Shown here one piece after another: positions 25,062 to 34,234 of a stretch of 64,000 nt of DNA. Origin of the DNA: Poa pratensis (taxonomy: Eukaryota > Streptophyta > Magnoliopsida > Poales > Poaceae); NCBI GenBank assembly GCA_947311845.1, contig CAMZMU010000116.1, positions 4,011,414-4,075,413 on the forward strand, read 5' to 3'. The translations under genes were made by a program, and so were the position numbers. Under the pieces are notes generated by a model, which did no database searches, was not told where the DNA came from, and saw nothing but the letters and a program-made list of their open reading frames with translations. Each line of letters begins with the position of its first letter. Within the stretch, counting starts at the first letter, position 1.

Positions 25062-25490
25062 CACTACAGGAATGGCCACCTGTGCCGACGGCCGCAGCCC
25101 GTCGGCATAGGTCCAAATGCCGTCGGCACATACCTATGCCGACGGCCACCGTCGGCACAGGGTGGTCGGCATAGACCACTGTAGGCACAGGCCACCTGGC
25201 CGTCGGCACAGGTATAAACCGTCGGCACAGCTTTTCCCGACGGCCAGAAACGCACCGTCGGCACCTAGGTTGTCGGCACAGCGGCGTGTGGGGCCCACAC
25301 AGGTCGGTCGAGGTGGATGGGCCTGTGCCGACGGCAATGCCGTCGGCATAGAGTGGACACGTGGATGTTGCTGGGCGCTCCTGGGAGGGTCCTCTGCCGA
25401 CGGCAATGCCGTCGGCACAGGTGTGCCCATTTGGTCACATTTAGGGGTCTGTGCCGACGGCATTGCCGTCGGCACAGGTGTTACCAGAAT
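25062..25490. repeat. CACTA left terminal inverted repeat and subterminal array
   Basis: After the 14-bp terminus, copies of TGCCGACGGC and its inverse alternate. Several form back-to-back palindromes such as GCCGACGGCAATGCCGTCGGC (near 25,328, 25,398 and 25,455). In En/Spm-type elements such repeats are bound by the TNPA protein. Confidence 0.88.
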
Positions 25491-25701
25491 TTTTTTCTTC
25501 CAGCAGCTCGTTTTTTGCAGCAATAATAGCAGTAAAATAATCAAAAATCACGACAAATTCACAACAAGCAAGATCACACAATGGCTCCATCTATTGATCA
25601 CAATGGATCACAAAATGCTGTATCATCAAGTATATACACATAGGACCATCATCAAGTATATACATACATAGGAAGATGTCTAGACGCCGAAAGCCCTACA
25701 T

Positions 25702-26657
25702 CTATTGCGGCGACGGGGTGTACCCCATATCTCCCCGGCTCATAATAGGTGAGCGTCGGATCGCCGCAGCAGAAGCACCGGAAGTAGGCGAATCACCGGA
25801 AGCACGAGGAGAAGCTGAAGCACCGGCAGAAGGACCACCGCTATGTAACGGTGTGGTGCGAGGCGAACCCGTCGAGGAACTAGGAGAAGCAGAAGGATCA
25901 ATGTGTGGGTTCTCCGACGAGGTTCCCGTTTCCTACATGTTTGAGCAAGAGTTAGCAACTGCGAGGCAAAGGAAAGCAGTAACCAGTGGTTTGGGATCAA
26001 ACATACCGGGATTCTTCTGTAGTAGGAGAGAGCGAACACGTCCCTCGATGGCATCCGTGGAGTCGGACCCGGCTCCGGAGGCTCCTCCATAGGAGGGGCT
26101 ACCCGCACTCCAGTGGTGAAAAAGTTCAGCACCGACTGCAAGATAGTTTAGATGTCAGGTGTTGCAAAAATGAAGGCTCAAACTAGGGAAGTGGGACTTG
26201 TCATATTTGACAAAAGTAAAGGTTAAAACTTACAGTTCGGAACAACTTTTGATACTCGGTCCAAGGCTTATTCTGCTCCTCCCACTTGGCAAAGGCCACC
26301 TCATACTGCGCATGAGCGGCAGCGTAGGCTTCCTCAAAATCGGGCTACAATTTCGAAAAGAATGAATCTCGTCAACTTAGCCATGGAAGAACGAATGTCG
26401 GAAAGAGGATGCAAAAAAACTTACATCGATGGGAGTGGATCGACGAGGCTGTGGACGAGGCGGGATCAGTGGGCTGTTGTCAGGGAGAGTAGCTTTTGCC
26501 TGCGTGAAGGTCATGGCAGGCCTAACCACCTTATTAAGAGTGCGATTACGGCCATGCGGCCTTCCGTGCCCCGAGAGGACCACCGCCCTGCATCGCGAAA
26601 AGAATTGTTATTCATACCAAGTAGAAACATGCGGTGAAAATAAATGCACGTTGTTCC

Positions 26658-26698
<41 letters not shown>

Positions 26699-28249
26699 GA
26701 CCTCTCGTCGACCTCCTCGCTCAAGGGGTCATCCACCTCCGGGTGAAACCCCTGGAACGTCGTGCAGTAGCTGTTCACGGCCTCCTCGCTTCTGCCGTAG
26801 TACTCAGGAGCCTGTGGCTGAGGCTTCTTTGGATCGGGCTTCTTTTCCCTCATCTTCTTCCACGCACCGATGTGGGTGCTTACCGTCCCAGTCTCGGCGT
26901 CCTGCATCACGAAAAGAAATGTTATTCATACCAAGTAGAAACATGCGGTAAAAATAAATGCACGTCGTTCCATGTATATATATACCATCTTATCCTTAAA
27001 GAGGAAGTGGTTGCGGTTTCCCGCACTGTGTGTTCCCTCGGAGCCTCGGTTTGCCTTGTTCCGCTGGCTCACGGCGCTGAAATCCTCGTCTTCCCCGACC
27101 CACCTCCTAACCAACGCATCCCATGCGTCTTCTTTGCGGTCGGCCCAGTCGGGCATAACCTGAAAATGCAATTCAAGAAGAGCTAAGTGCAATGGCAACT
27201 TAGCAGCAATATAGAATTCCATTGACAATGTACTTACCGAAATGTACTCCTCCTTTGTCATCTCCGCTGCATTCTTGGCATTATCCGCCTTCTTGGCCCT
27301 CTTGCCCGTCTTCTCATAGGTAAAGTCATTGGCGGATGTAAACTTTTGGTTGTAGAATTGCTGCCGTGTCAACCTCACACAATGAGCATGCAAAATGCTA
27401 TCCGCGGCTTGCTGGTCCAGCACACGATAAAACCGCTTCAACCATGCATAAAAAAATTGTGAGTCATGAGTTATCACGGTCATTAACTATGAACGGAATT
27501 CGAAAAATATGTGTTACCCAAAAAGTGGTGATCACGGCGTGAGCAGCTGTCTCGAACGGTGGGGACGGCGCAGCCTCATAGTCCGCCCATTTCGTGGCTA
27601 ACTTCAGCTCGTCCTCGGGCCCTGTAGTGTACAAGCCTGGCCAGTATTTCCTAATCAGAGCTCCAAGCAAGCTCCCAGGAGTGCGTGGAATCTTAGGGCA
27701 TGTCCATGTCCATGAACTGCACAATAAGTAAACATTAGTACATATGCCAAATTGTTATGACCAAAATGAAATTTCATGTTCAAAATTACAAAACTAGTAC
27801 ACTTACTCAACGCCATGAGGCTCAATGAGGGTTTTCGCCTCCTCGGTCTTAGGCCAGTATTTTTCCTCGGGGACTCCTGCTTCGCCACGGCTCTTCTTCC
27901 GCTTCGGCGCCGCCTCCACCTCCACCTCCACCTCGTCCTCCACCTCGTCCTCCACCTCCACCTCCAGGTGGTTCTGGGAAGCCACGTCGCCTGAAGCGGA
28001 GGGCAACTCGGAATCCACGTCGCCAGAAGCGGAGGGTGGGTGCTCCACGTCTCCTCCACCTCGTCCTCCACCTCGCCCTCCACCTCGTCCTCCACCTTGC
28101 CGTCCACCTCGTCCTCCACCTCGTCCTACTCGTGCACCCTCGTCCGCGGCGTAACGCGAGGTGGTAGGTCGTCCACTCCGTGTAAGGTTAGACTTCTGTG
28201 CCTTCAGCGTACTAACCAAGGTAGCTGCGCTTTCCTTGCCCTGACTCAT
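25702..28249 (-). CDS. TNPA-like CACTA protein, Transposase_24 family (9 exons, 615 aa)
   Basis: Minus-strand gene assembled from the sequence. Exons: 28249-27807, 27716-27518, 27435-27238, 27159-26986, 26901-26702, 26587-26425, 26344-26234, 26135-26007 and 25932-25702. All introns are GT-AG. Phases close exactly to 616 codons including the TAG at 25,704-25,702. Exon 1 encodes an Arg/Gly-rich tract, then Asp/Glu-Val repeats and a basic KRKK patch, likely for nuclear localisation and nucleic-acid contact. Exons 3-4 carry the Transposase_24 (Ptta/En/Spm) hallmarks: DWADRKEDAWDALVRRW, then NRANRGSEGTHSAG-like residues (here NKANRGSEGTHSAGN). Exons 5-8 look helical (for example AQYEVAFAKWEEQNKPW) and exon 9 is Ser/Pro-rich. 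The expected role is binding subterminal repeats and controlling element activity. No stop or frameshift is present. Confidence 0.85.
26661..26696. repeat. (TA)18 microsatellite in intron 5 of the TNPA-like gene
   Basis: An uninterrupted TA run sits directly downstream of the exon 5 donor. An alternative GT donor overlaps its start, but the phase supports the donor at AG|GTCGGT (26,702/26,701). Confidence 0.95.
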
Positions 28250-29405
28250 ATTGTTCAATCAACTGCATTGAGAAACAATAAATATTAGCACACAAGTATG
28301 ACAACATTAATATTGAAGCAAATAGTAAACTAAAGAACAAAAAAGAAAAAGAGAGGAAATTTGATCGTCACAAATATAGTTCCTTTTATCGTTCTTCCAC
28401 AGGGATCATTCATAAGTACAAGCTCCCGGTGATTTTACAAATAGCAATTTACATGACAAATTTTACAAATTCTACTAACCAATGTTTCTGCTCAAGTCAA
28501 TGCAAAATCAGGCATACACATGTAATTGTTTTTGGCTACCTATAGACTGCACCAATGCACTTGCACAAGAGCATCATATCCAACATTGCATAGCTATATC
28601 ACAAGTTATAAATGGCCATTGTTAAAAAGATTGTTTGCTTCAGCAGAATGATTTGTGTGTATGGCAGCAGGGAGAAATTTTCACTAAGTCCTAAATCTGA
28701 AAATTCTGAATCTGTTAGCAATTATTGTTCTTACACAAATTCACAAATGTGCCTAGTAGCTAAACAACCGAAAAAAAATGCAGCAGTCTGCTCACAAATT
28801 CACATACATTTCAGATTTAGGAAACAGCTACCAAACTAGCACGTACATGTCTCTGTATTCCAATCTAGTCTGCTCACAACACTAGTTCACGGGAAATTGC
28901 AGAAATTGAAGAGAGGAAGAGATGAACCCACCTTCTGGTTGGTGGAGAGCAGCAGCAGCGACAGGAGTTGAGGAAGAGGAGCTTCAGGTTGTGCTTCTAC
29001 CGGCGGCGGCAGCGAGGAACCCACCTTCCCCTCATGCTCCTTTCGTTGGTGGTGGTGGTGGTGGTTGCAGGGTTTCGAGAGGAGGGTGGGCGGCGTCGCG
29101 GTGGAGGGTGGAGGGTGGACGACGGGGTGGAGGGTGGACGGAGGAGGCGTGGAGGAGGAGGTGGAATGGCCAGAGCCCAGCGGCGGGTGGGGGAGAGAAG
29201 CGGGTGGGGGAGAGATGCGGGTGGACGCCGGCGAGCAGGCCCGGCCGCGCCGCCGCTCGATCTGGTGGAGGAGCCGGTGGTGCGGTGGAGGGGGGGAGGG
29301 GGAGGGTCGCCGGAGCAAGCGATTCGGGCGGTGCTCGATTTGGATTTCGATTTGGAACTGAGGTAGCCGATTCGGGCGCGTGCCCTGTCTAAAAACAGAG
29401 AGCAC
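28250..29405 (-). promoter_or_regulatory. 5' region of the TNPA-like gene (leader plus promoter, GC-rich island)
   Basis: Upstream of the start codon lies about 640 bp of AT-rich DNA, which may be a leader intron. Next is a GC-rich, C/T-biased (on the minus strand) segment at 28,920-29,390, typical of a plant 5' UTR and first exon. The Pro/His-rich minus frame 29,405-28,887 has no domain and is more likely untranslated leader. Confidence 0.4.
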
Positions 29406-29407
29406 CT

Positions 29408-29432
29408 ATGCCGACGGCTTTGCCGTCGGCTT
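29408..29432. promoter_or_regulatory. Internal copy of the subterminal palindrome
   Basis: ATGCCGACGGCTTTGCCGTC and the following GGC form the same back-to-back motif as the terminal arrays, here alone in the middle of the element just upstream of the TNPA-like leader. It could be a TNPA site that couples expression to element state, or the trace of a nested end. Confidence 0.6.
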
Positions 29433-29572
29433 AGGCTTTTTCTTTTTTTTTATTCCATTTAAAAAACAGACAGCACCTATTTGCTATAAATTTGTACAAT
29501 TTTTTAATAAATTTTGTTATAAATTTTTACAGTTATATGGTAGGGCCACACAAAAAAAACATATTGTATTAT

Positions 29573-31010
29573 ATCTCCGGCGAAACCCTAGACAGTTGAC
29601 CGAAAGTCAACTGTGTCGTCTACCCCCATAGACGTGCAGAAACATGAGAAACCAAAGTCTACCCCAAATCGACACAAGATTCCATCCGGTTCGCCCGAAA
29701 GGGGAGTTTTCACCTCTAAGTGCAGAAACTCACTAGAGAGAAAGTGAAGCCGGTGATGTCGGTCACACCTAGGAGTAGATTCTTGGACATTTGAAACACA
29801 CAACACACTTGTACACATATGGTATGGCACAACCTAGGTTTGGGTGGGGTTCCGACGCTCCGGGGCCCCGCTTCGGCGAAACCCTGAATCCGCTGGAAAA
29901 ACCCTAACGTTTCCGTCTACCCCATAGACGTGCGTCGAAAGGGGTAGCCCAGTGGACTTTTTTGCTTGGTTGTGTTAGGTCAGGCCATAGGAACATGAGA
30001 AACCAAAGTCTACCCCAAATCGACACAAGATTCCATCCGGTTCGCCCGAAAGGGAGTTTTCACCTCTAAGTGCAGAAACTCACTAGAGAGAAAGTGAAGC
30101 CGGTGATGTCGGTCACACCTAGGAGTAGATTCTTGGACATTTGAAACACACAACACACTTGTACACATATGGTATGGCACAACCTAGGTTTGGGTGGGTT
30201 CCGACGCTCCGGGGCCCCGCTTCGGCGAAACCCTGAATCCGCTGGAAAAACCCTAACGTTTCCGTCTACCCCATAGACGTGCGTCGAAAGGGGTAGCCCA
30301 GTGGACTTTTTTGCTTGGTTGTGTTAGGTCAGGCCATAGGAACATGAGAAACCAAAGTCTACCCCAAATCGACACAAGATTCCATCCGGTTCGCCCGAAA
30401 GGGGAGTTTTCACCTCTAAGTGCAGAAACTCACTAGAGAGAAAGTGAAGCCGGTGATGTCGGTCACACCTAGGAGTAGATTCTTGGACATTTGAAACACA
30501 CAACACACTTGTACACATATGGTATGGCACAACCTAGGTTTGGGTGGGTTCCGACGCTCCGGGGCCCCGCTTCGGCGAAACCCTGAATCCGCTGGAAAAA
30601 CCCTAACGTTTCCGACTACCCCCATAGACGTGCGTCGAAAGGGGGTAGCCCAGTGGACTTTTTGCTTGGTTGTGTTAGGTCAGGCCATAGGAACATGAGA
30701 AACCAAAGTCTACCCCAAATCGACACAAGATTCCATCCGGTTCGCCCGAAAGGGGAGTTTTCAACTCTAAGTGCAGAAACTCACTAGAGAGAAAGTGAAG
30801 CCGGTGATGTCGGTCACACCTAGGAGTAGATTCTTGGACATTTGAAACACACAACACACTTGTACACATATGGTATGGCACAACCTAGGTTTGGGTGGGG
30901 TTCCGACGCTCCGGGGCCCCGCTTCGGCGAAACCCTGAATCCGCTGGAAAAACCCTAACGTTTCCGTCTACCCCATAGACGTGCGTCGAAAGGGGGTAGC
31001 CCAGATGTAC
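29573..31010. repeat. Four tandem repeats of about 350 bp
   Basis: The unit starting AACATGAGAAACCAAAGTCT occurs at 29,641, 29,992, 30,341 and 30,692 (periods 351, 349, 351; the last is partial, ending near 31,010). Copies are almost identical, implying recent amplification. Each contains an identical GC segment (CTCCGGGGCCCCGCTTCGGC). The short repeated minus-strand frames inside are not conserved genes but a by-product of the repeat. A diverged fifth fragment lies at about 33,838-33,935. Confidence 0.93.
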
Positions 31011-31272
31011 CTAGGTTTGGGTGGGGTTCCTTGCGATCCTACAGTGATTGCGTATGAGATGAATCAGTGCTAATTGCAAAACTATTTGCATCTTGAGGAC
31101 CCTTCAAAACAAAAGAGTCACGTTACCATGGAACATAAGAAAACTAAACTAGACGAATGACAACAAACTTGGGTACATAGACGAGTGACAACAAACTTGC
31201 ACTAGTAGGAATGTGCTTATAGCCACCAGTCTACATCTTTATTTAATCCATAATACATCACAAATAATGTAA
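31011..31272. other. Spacer downstream of the 139-aa gene
   Basis: A short AT-rich spacer that probably includes the 3' UTR of the minus-strand 139-aa gene. No other feature is seen. Confidence 0.4.
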
Positions 31273-31772
31273 CTAACTTTTGCCGGGTCCTAAGCCGCGA
31301 GGTGCTGAGCGGCCGGCGGCTTGCACCCAAAGATAAGGAACCATCACTGGGGCAATACTCACATGAGGAGGATCCCTATAAAGTGTATACCACATATTGT
31401 CATGCACCGCTTGCGTATCCAACCTAACCAGGTAGCGACGGACATGCTCGTCCTCCTCTCTGATACGGCGACGCACCTCCACCTCAGGGGCCGGCGGCCT
31501 CTGCACCGAGGCTGGCCCACGCGACGGCCACCAAACAAGATCCGGGTCGACGACGTCACCCGGATTCCTCACCAAACTACGCATCCCGGAAGAAACCTCC
31601 CAGTGCCACCCCGGCGGAGCCCAGTCCCGGACATTGCCCGTGTCCAACAAATGGCCGGTTGTCATCATCGATTCCCGCCGAGATCTGAAAAAATGAGTGG
31701 GGAATTTGATCAAACAACTAAGGTGCGTGCAACCTAGGTACGTAGGGGAGGGAGAGGGCAGCACCTTGGCAT
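31273..31772 (-). CDS. CACTA cargo gene, unknown 139-aa protein (2 exons)
   Basis: Exon 1 (31,772-31,765) holds only ATGCCAAG. After an 80-nt GT-AG intron (31,764-31,685), exon 2 runs 31,684-31,273 and ends in TAG; the phase is exact. The first ATG after the predicted transcription start is the one used. The protein starts with a basic tract (MPRSRRESMM). It continues with a Trp/Pro-rich core (RDWAPPGWHWE; DPDLVWWPSRGP) and an Arg/Glu-rich helical part (EVEVRRRIREEDEHVRRYL). I do not recognise the family. An unspliced frame also runs up through the hairpin array to 32,382, but that reading depends on repeats lying upstream of the TATA box. It diverges from the 155-aa gene. Confidence 0.55.
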
Positions 31773-31866
31773 GGCGGACGGCACACGCGGTGGTGACGCC
31801 ACGGGAGAGTGATGAGGGATCAGATATCAGTTTAGATGTGCTATGCCAATGGAGGCCATGACTACA

Positions 31867-31874
31867 TATATATA
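31867..31874 (-). promoter_or_regulatory. TATA box of the 139-aa gene
   Basis: On the minus strand TATATATA lies 95 bp upstream of the start codon at 31,772 and immediately beside the hairpin array. No other ATG occurs between the expected start site (about 31,838) and 31,772. Confidence 0.65.
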
Positions 31875-31883
31875 GTGAGAAAT

Positions 31884-32639
31884 GGGCTTGTGAGCTGTAG
31901 TATGCCCAATCAGGAAGAAGCACACGGATCGTGTGTTTCCTCCCAGCGCTTCTGAGCCGTTGGATCAGCGGTGTGTTTCTTTCGCTTGATCCAACGGCTC
32001 CCAAGCTCTCGAAGGAAACACACGATCCGCGTACTTGTTCCTGATTGGCTAGCTGGAGGGAGTCACTCGAAAGGGCTTGTGAGCTGTAGTATGCCCAATC
32101 AGGAAGAAGCACACGGATCGTGTGTTTCCTCCCAGCGCTTCTGAGCCGTTGGATCAGCGGTGTGTTTCTTTCGCTTGATCCAACGGCTCCCAAGCTCTCG
32201 AAGGAAACACACGATCCGCGTACTTGTTCCTGATTGGCTAGCTGGAGGGAGTCACTCGAAAGGGCTTGTGAGCTGTAGTATGCCCAATCAGGAAGAAGCA
32301 CACGGATCGTGTGTTTCCTCCCAGCGCTTCTGAGCCGTTGGATCAGCGGTGTGTTTCTTTCGCTTGATCCAACGGCTCCCAAGCTCTCGAAGGAAACACA
32401 CGATCCGCGTACTTGTTCCTGATTGGCTAGCTGGAGGGAGTCACTCGAAAGGGCTTGTGAGCTGTAGTATGCCTAATCAGGAAGAAGCACACGGATCGTG
32501 TGTTTCCTCCCAGCGCTTCTGAGCCGTTGGATCAGCGGTGTGTTTCTTTCGCTTGATCCAACGGCTCCCAAGCTCTCGAAGGAAACACACGATCCGCGTA
32601 CTTGTTCCTGATTGGCTAGCTGGAGGGAGTCACTCGAAA
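31884..32639. repeat. Four tandem 189-bp units, each a long palindrome
   Basis: Units begin with GGGCTTGTGAGCTGTAG at 31,884, 32,073, 32,262 and 32,451, all exactly 189 bp, with almost no differences. Another start, GGGCTTG, is at 32,640. Inside each unit, outer arms CCAATCAGG / CCTGATTGG, middle arms GATCGTGTGTTTCCT / AGGAAACACACGATC and inner arms GAGCCGTTGGATCA / TGATCCAACGGCTC pair around a loop of about 20 bases. Since 189 is a multiple of three, a minus-strand frame stays open through three copies; this is fortuitous. The array fills the space between two divergent TATA boxes. Confidence 0.95.
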
Positions 32640-32652
32640 GGGCTTGCGACCC

Positions 32653-32660
32653 TATATATA
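32653..32660 (+). promoter_or_regulatory. TATA box at the right edge of the hairpin array
   Basis: CCCTATATATAGCCC follows directly after the last 189-bp unit, a strong plant TATA context on the plus strand. A transcript starting near 32,685 would contain the hairpins at 32,738 and 32,904 before any long ORF. Confidence 0.6.
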
Positions 32661-32737
32661 GCCCACCTCCTCAGACAGGTTACTCACTCACACAAAACAT
32701 TCCAGCGTCACTCGGAGAGGCATCTTTGGGCAACCAG

Positions 32738-32868
32738 CGGCAAGACGTCTCTGATGACCTGTGACCGTTCCAAACGGTTGCAGATCATCAGAGATGTCTT
32801 GCCGTACGGTTGTAGAATATCAGAGACGTCTTGCCGGACGGTTGTAATCATCAGAGATGTCTTGCCGG
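32738..32868 (+). repeat. Hairpin with one left arm and three tandem right arms
   Basis: The left arm starting CGGCAAGACGTCTCTGATGA (32,738-32,770) is followed almost immediately by its inverse, ending CATCAGAGATGTCTTGCCG (32,773-32,805). Two more copies of the right arm follow at 32,806-32,837 and 32,838-32,868. The stem is about 32 bp with a few mismatches, in the size range of small plant small-RNA precursors. Confidence 0.85.
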
Positions 32869-32903
32869 ATCGAAGTGACCCTCAAACACAAAACATTCGG
32901 GTT

Positions 32904-32970
32904 CCCTAGCTATGCCCGACACTGAATGCAACGACATTCGACCGTGAATCAGTGTCGGGCTGTAGCTAGG
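32904..32970 (+). repeat. Second hairpin, near-perfect 21-bp stem
   Basis: CCTAGCTATGCCCGACACTGA (32,905-32,925) pairs with TCAGTGTCGGGC plus TGTAGCTAGG (32,949-32,970) around a 23-base loop. Weaker pairing extends outward to about 32,884 and 32,989. Right after it (32,991) comes another partial copy of the left end of the 189-bp unit. Confidence 0.85.
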
Positions 32971-33047
32971 AGAAACCGTGTGTTTTGTTGCCCAATCAGG
33001 AAGAAGCACACGGATCCCGCCCAAATATTTCCCGCCACCGGTAGTTC

Positions 33048-33054
33048 TATATAA
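33048..33054 (+). promoter_or_regulatory. TATA box of the 155-aa gene
   Basis: TATATAA lies 47 bp upstream of the ATG at 33,095. Just upstream (32,991-33,017) is a partial copy of the 189-bp unit's left arm, so the same hairpin-derived module precedes two plus-strand TATA boxes. Confidence 0.6.
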
Positions 33055-33094
33055 CCCAGTCGAAGGTAGGCATGGTACTCACTTGAGCGCAAGC

Positions 33095-33562
33095 ATGGTG
33101 TGTATTGGTCCTTGCGAGAAGTGTGTGTCTGGGTTTCACATTTCCGCATCCGAGCATCTCGCTAGGCTTTCAAGCAATTTGAAGGTAGATGGTAGGGTAG
33201 TTCCAATTGAAGAAATTTTGCACACTGAGAGTCATCTCGCTTCACTCGGGGCGAAGCTATGCCGCGATGGGTTTCCGTATAGAACCCCGCTCCAAATTCG
33301 TGCAGAAATGCTCAGTCTTGCAGATAAGTTTGACAGGAAAGTTACGAATAGTCCGTTCTACCGAACTGAAGCTGACCGTAATTCGTACGGTCGTTCCTGT
33401 CTCTGGGTAGTTGACAGCGATGATGACGACGATTTCATGCCGTCGTCAAAGGAAAGGAGGGTTGAAGCACTGAGCAAGAAGGCTGAAGCTTCGTCCAAGG
33501 GCAAAGGCAAGAAGGCAGAATCTTCGTCAAAGGGCAAGGGTGGCAGCACACGCACGGCATAG
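33095..33562 (+). CDS. CACTA cargo gene, unknown 155-aa protein
   Basis: A single exon starting at the ATG at 33,095; the same frame is open upstream, but the TATA position selects this start. The N-terminus has closely spaced cysteines (CIGPCEKC, residues 3-10). The middle is probably helical (IEEILHTESHLASLGAKLCR; IRAEMLSLADKFDRKV). An acidic run DSDDDDD is followed by a Lys/Ser/Gly-rich tail (SSKGKGKKAESSSKGKGG) that could be nuclear or nucleic-acid binding. I do not recognise the family. The frame is intact with ordinary codon use. Confidence 0.55.
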   Translation: MVCIGPCEKCVSGFHISASEHLARLSSNLKVDGRVVPIEEILHTESHLASLGAKLCRDGFPYRTPLQIRAEMLSLADKFDRKVTNSPFYRTEADRNSYGRSCLWVVDSDDDDDFMPSSKERRVEALSKKAEASSKGKGKKAESSSKGKGGSTRTA

Positions 33563-33837
33563 GGTGGAGAAATTTGTTAGTTGTTCGTGATTGTTGTAAT
33601 TTGTTCTACATGCATGTTTACTTGTTTCTTAGTCAATTATGTATCAGCGGTTCAAGAATGTTCTCTGTGTAATTTATGTTGTCACTGTAATTTGCATGGT
33701 TTGTTTAATATCAATGCGAAAAGTAGTTCAAAGGGGGTAGAAAAGTAGTCGAAAGGCCGGTCACACCTCGGAGTCCCGAGATCAACAGAATCTTGGGCAC
33801 ACTAAAATCTTGCAAACTTACACTAAAACCATGCAGA

Positions 33838-33935
33838 AGCAAAAATTCCTAACGTTTTCGTCTACCCCCATAGTCGTGCGTCGAAAGGGGTAGCCCAGTG
33901 GACTTTTTTGCTTGGCTGTGTTAGGAGGCCATGGG
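33838..33935. repeat. Diverged fragment of the 350-bp repeat
   Basis: The stretch from CCTAACGTTTTCGTCTAC through GGGGTAGCCCAGTGGACTTT to the GGCTGTGTTAGG motif matches the 3' third of the 29.6-31.0 kb repeat. It shows that the repeat predates insertion or rearrangement of the cargo genes. Confidence 0.8.
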
Positions 33936-34005
33936 AAGGTGACAAACATCAACATTAACAAATTGCAAGAGATTGTTGACAAGGGAGACTGTTTGACCTA
34001 TAGAG

Positions 34006-34230
34006 ATGAAATCCTCTCATCTTGGTCTTCTTATTGACCCAAAGAGCGACTCCTCGGTGTCAAAAGTAGTTCAACAACTTGGTTTTGTGGGTCTGCAGCT
34101 CTACCGTGAGGGAAAATTCTACTCAAGCCGACTTGTGAAGGATTGTTTCTCAAATTTTGTGAATAGACACCCACCAATTGGACGACGCAATAGACACCCA
34201 TCTATGTACATAAAAATGAATAAAAATGGT
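34006..34230 (+). CDS. Small unknown ORF beside the right terminus
   Basis: An ATG at 34,006 opens a frame that runs into the subterminal array. Its non-repeat part encodes about 75 residues (for example VVQQLGFVGLQLYREGKFYS). A loose resemblance to part of the 155-aa protein (LG-x-L-x-R-x-G-x-x-Y spacing) suggests a paralogous fragment. The frame has no natural end before the terminal repeats, so it is probably a remnant. Confidence 0.3.
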
Positions 34231-34234
34231 AGAG

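Noticed and set aside
27655..28119. 154-codon minus-strand frame overlapping TNPA exon 1
   Set aside because: It is the wrong frame of the Glu/Val and Gly/Arg repeat coding region and reads across the intron.
28887..29405. 172-codon Pro/His-rich minus-strand protein
   Set aside because: It is C/T-rich leader-like DNA just upstream of the TNPA-like gene, has frames on all strands and no domain.
29588..30881. Recurring short minus-strand frames of about 68 codons
   Set aside because: They recur only because the 350-bp DNA unit repeats. They have different lengths and ends, with no sign of selection on protein.
31273..32382. 369-codon minus-strand frame including three 63-residue repeats
   Set aside because: The repeat part is the 189-bp hairpin array (189 is divisible by three) and lies upstream of a TATA box. 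The real gene is better explained by the two-exon model starting at 31,772.
29573..32639. Repeat-spacer pattern as a CRISPR array
   Set aside because: The units are contiguous tandem repeats of 189 and about 350 bp without unique spacers, in a plant genome.
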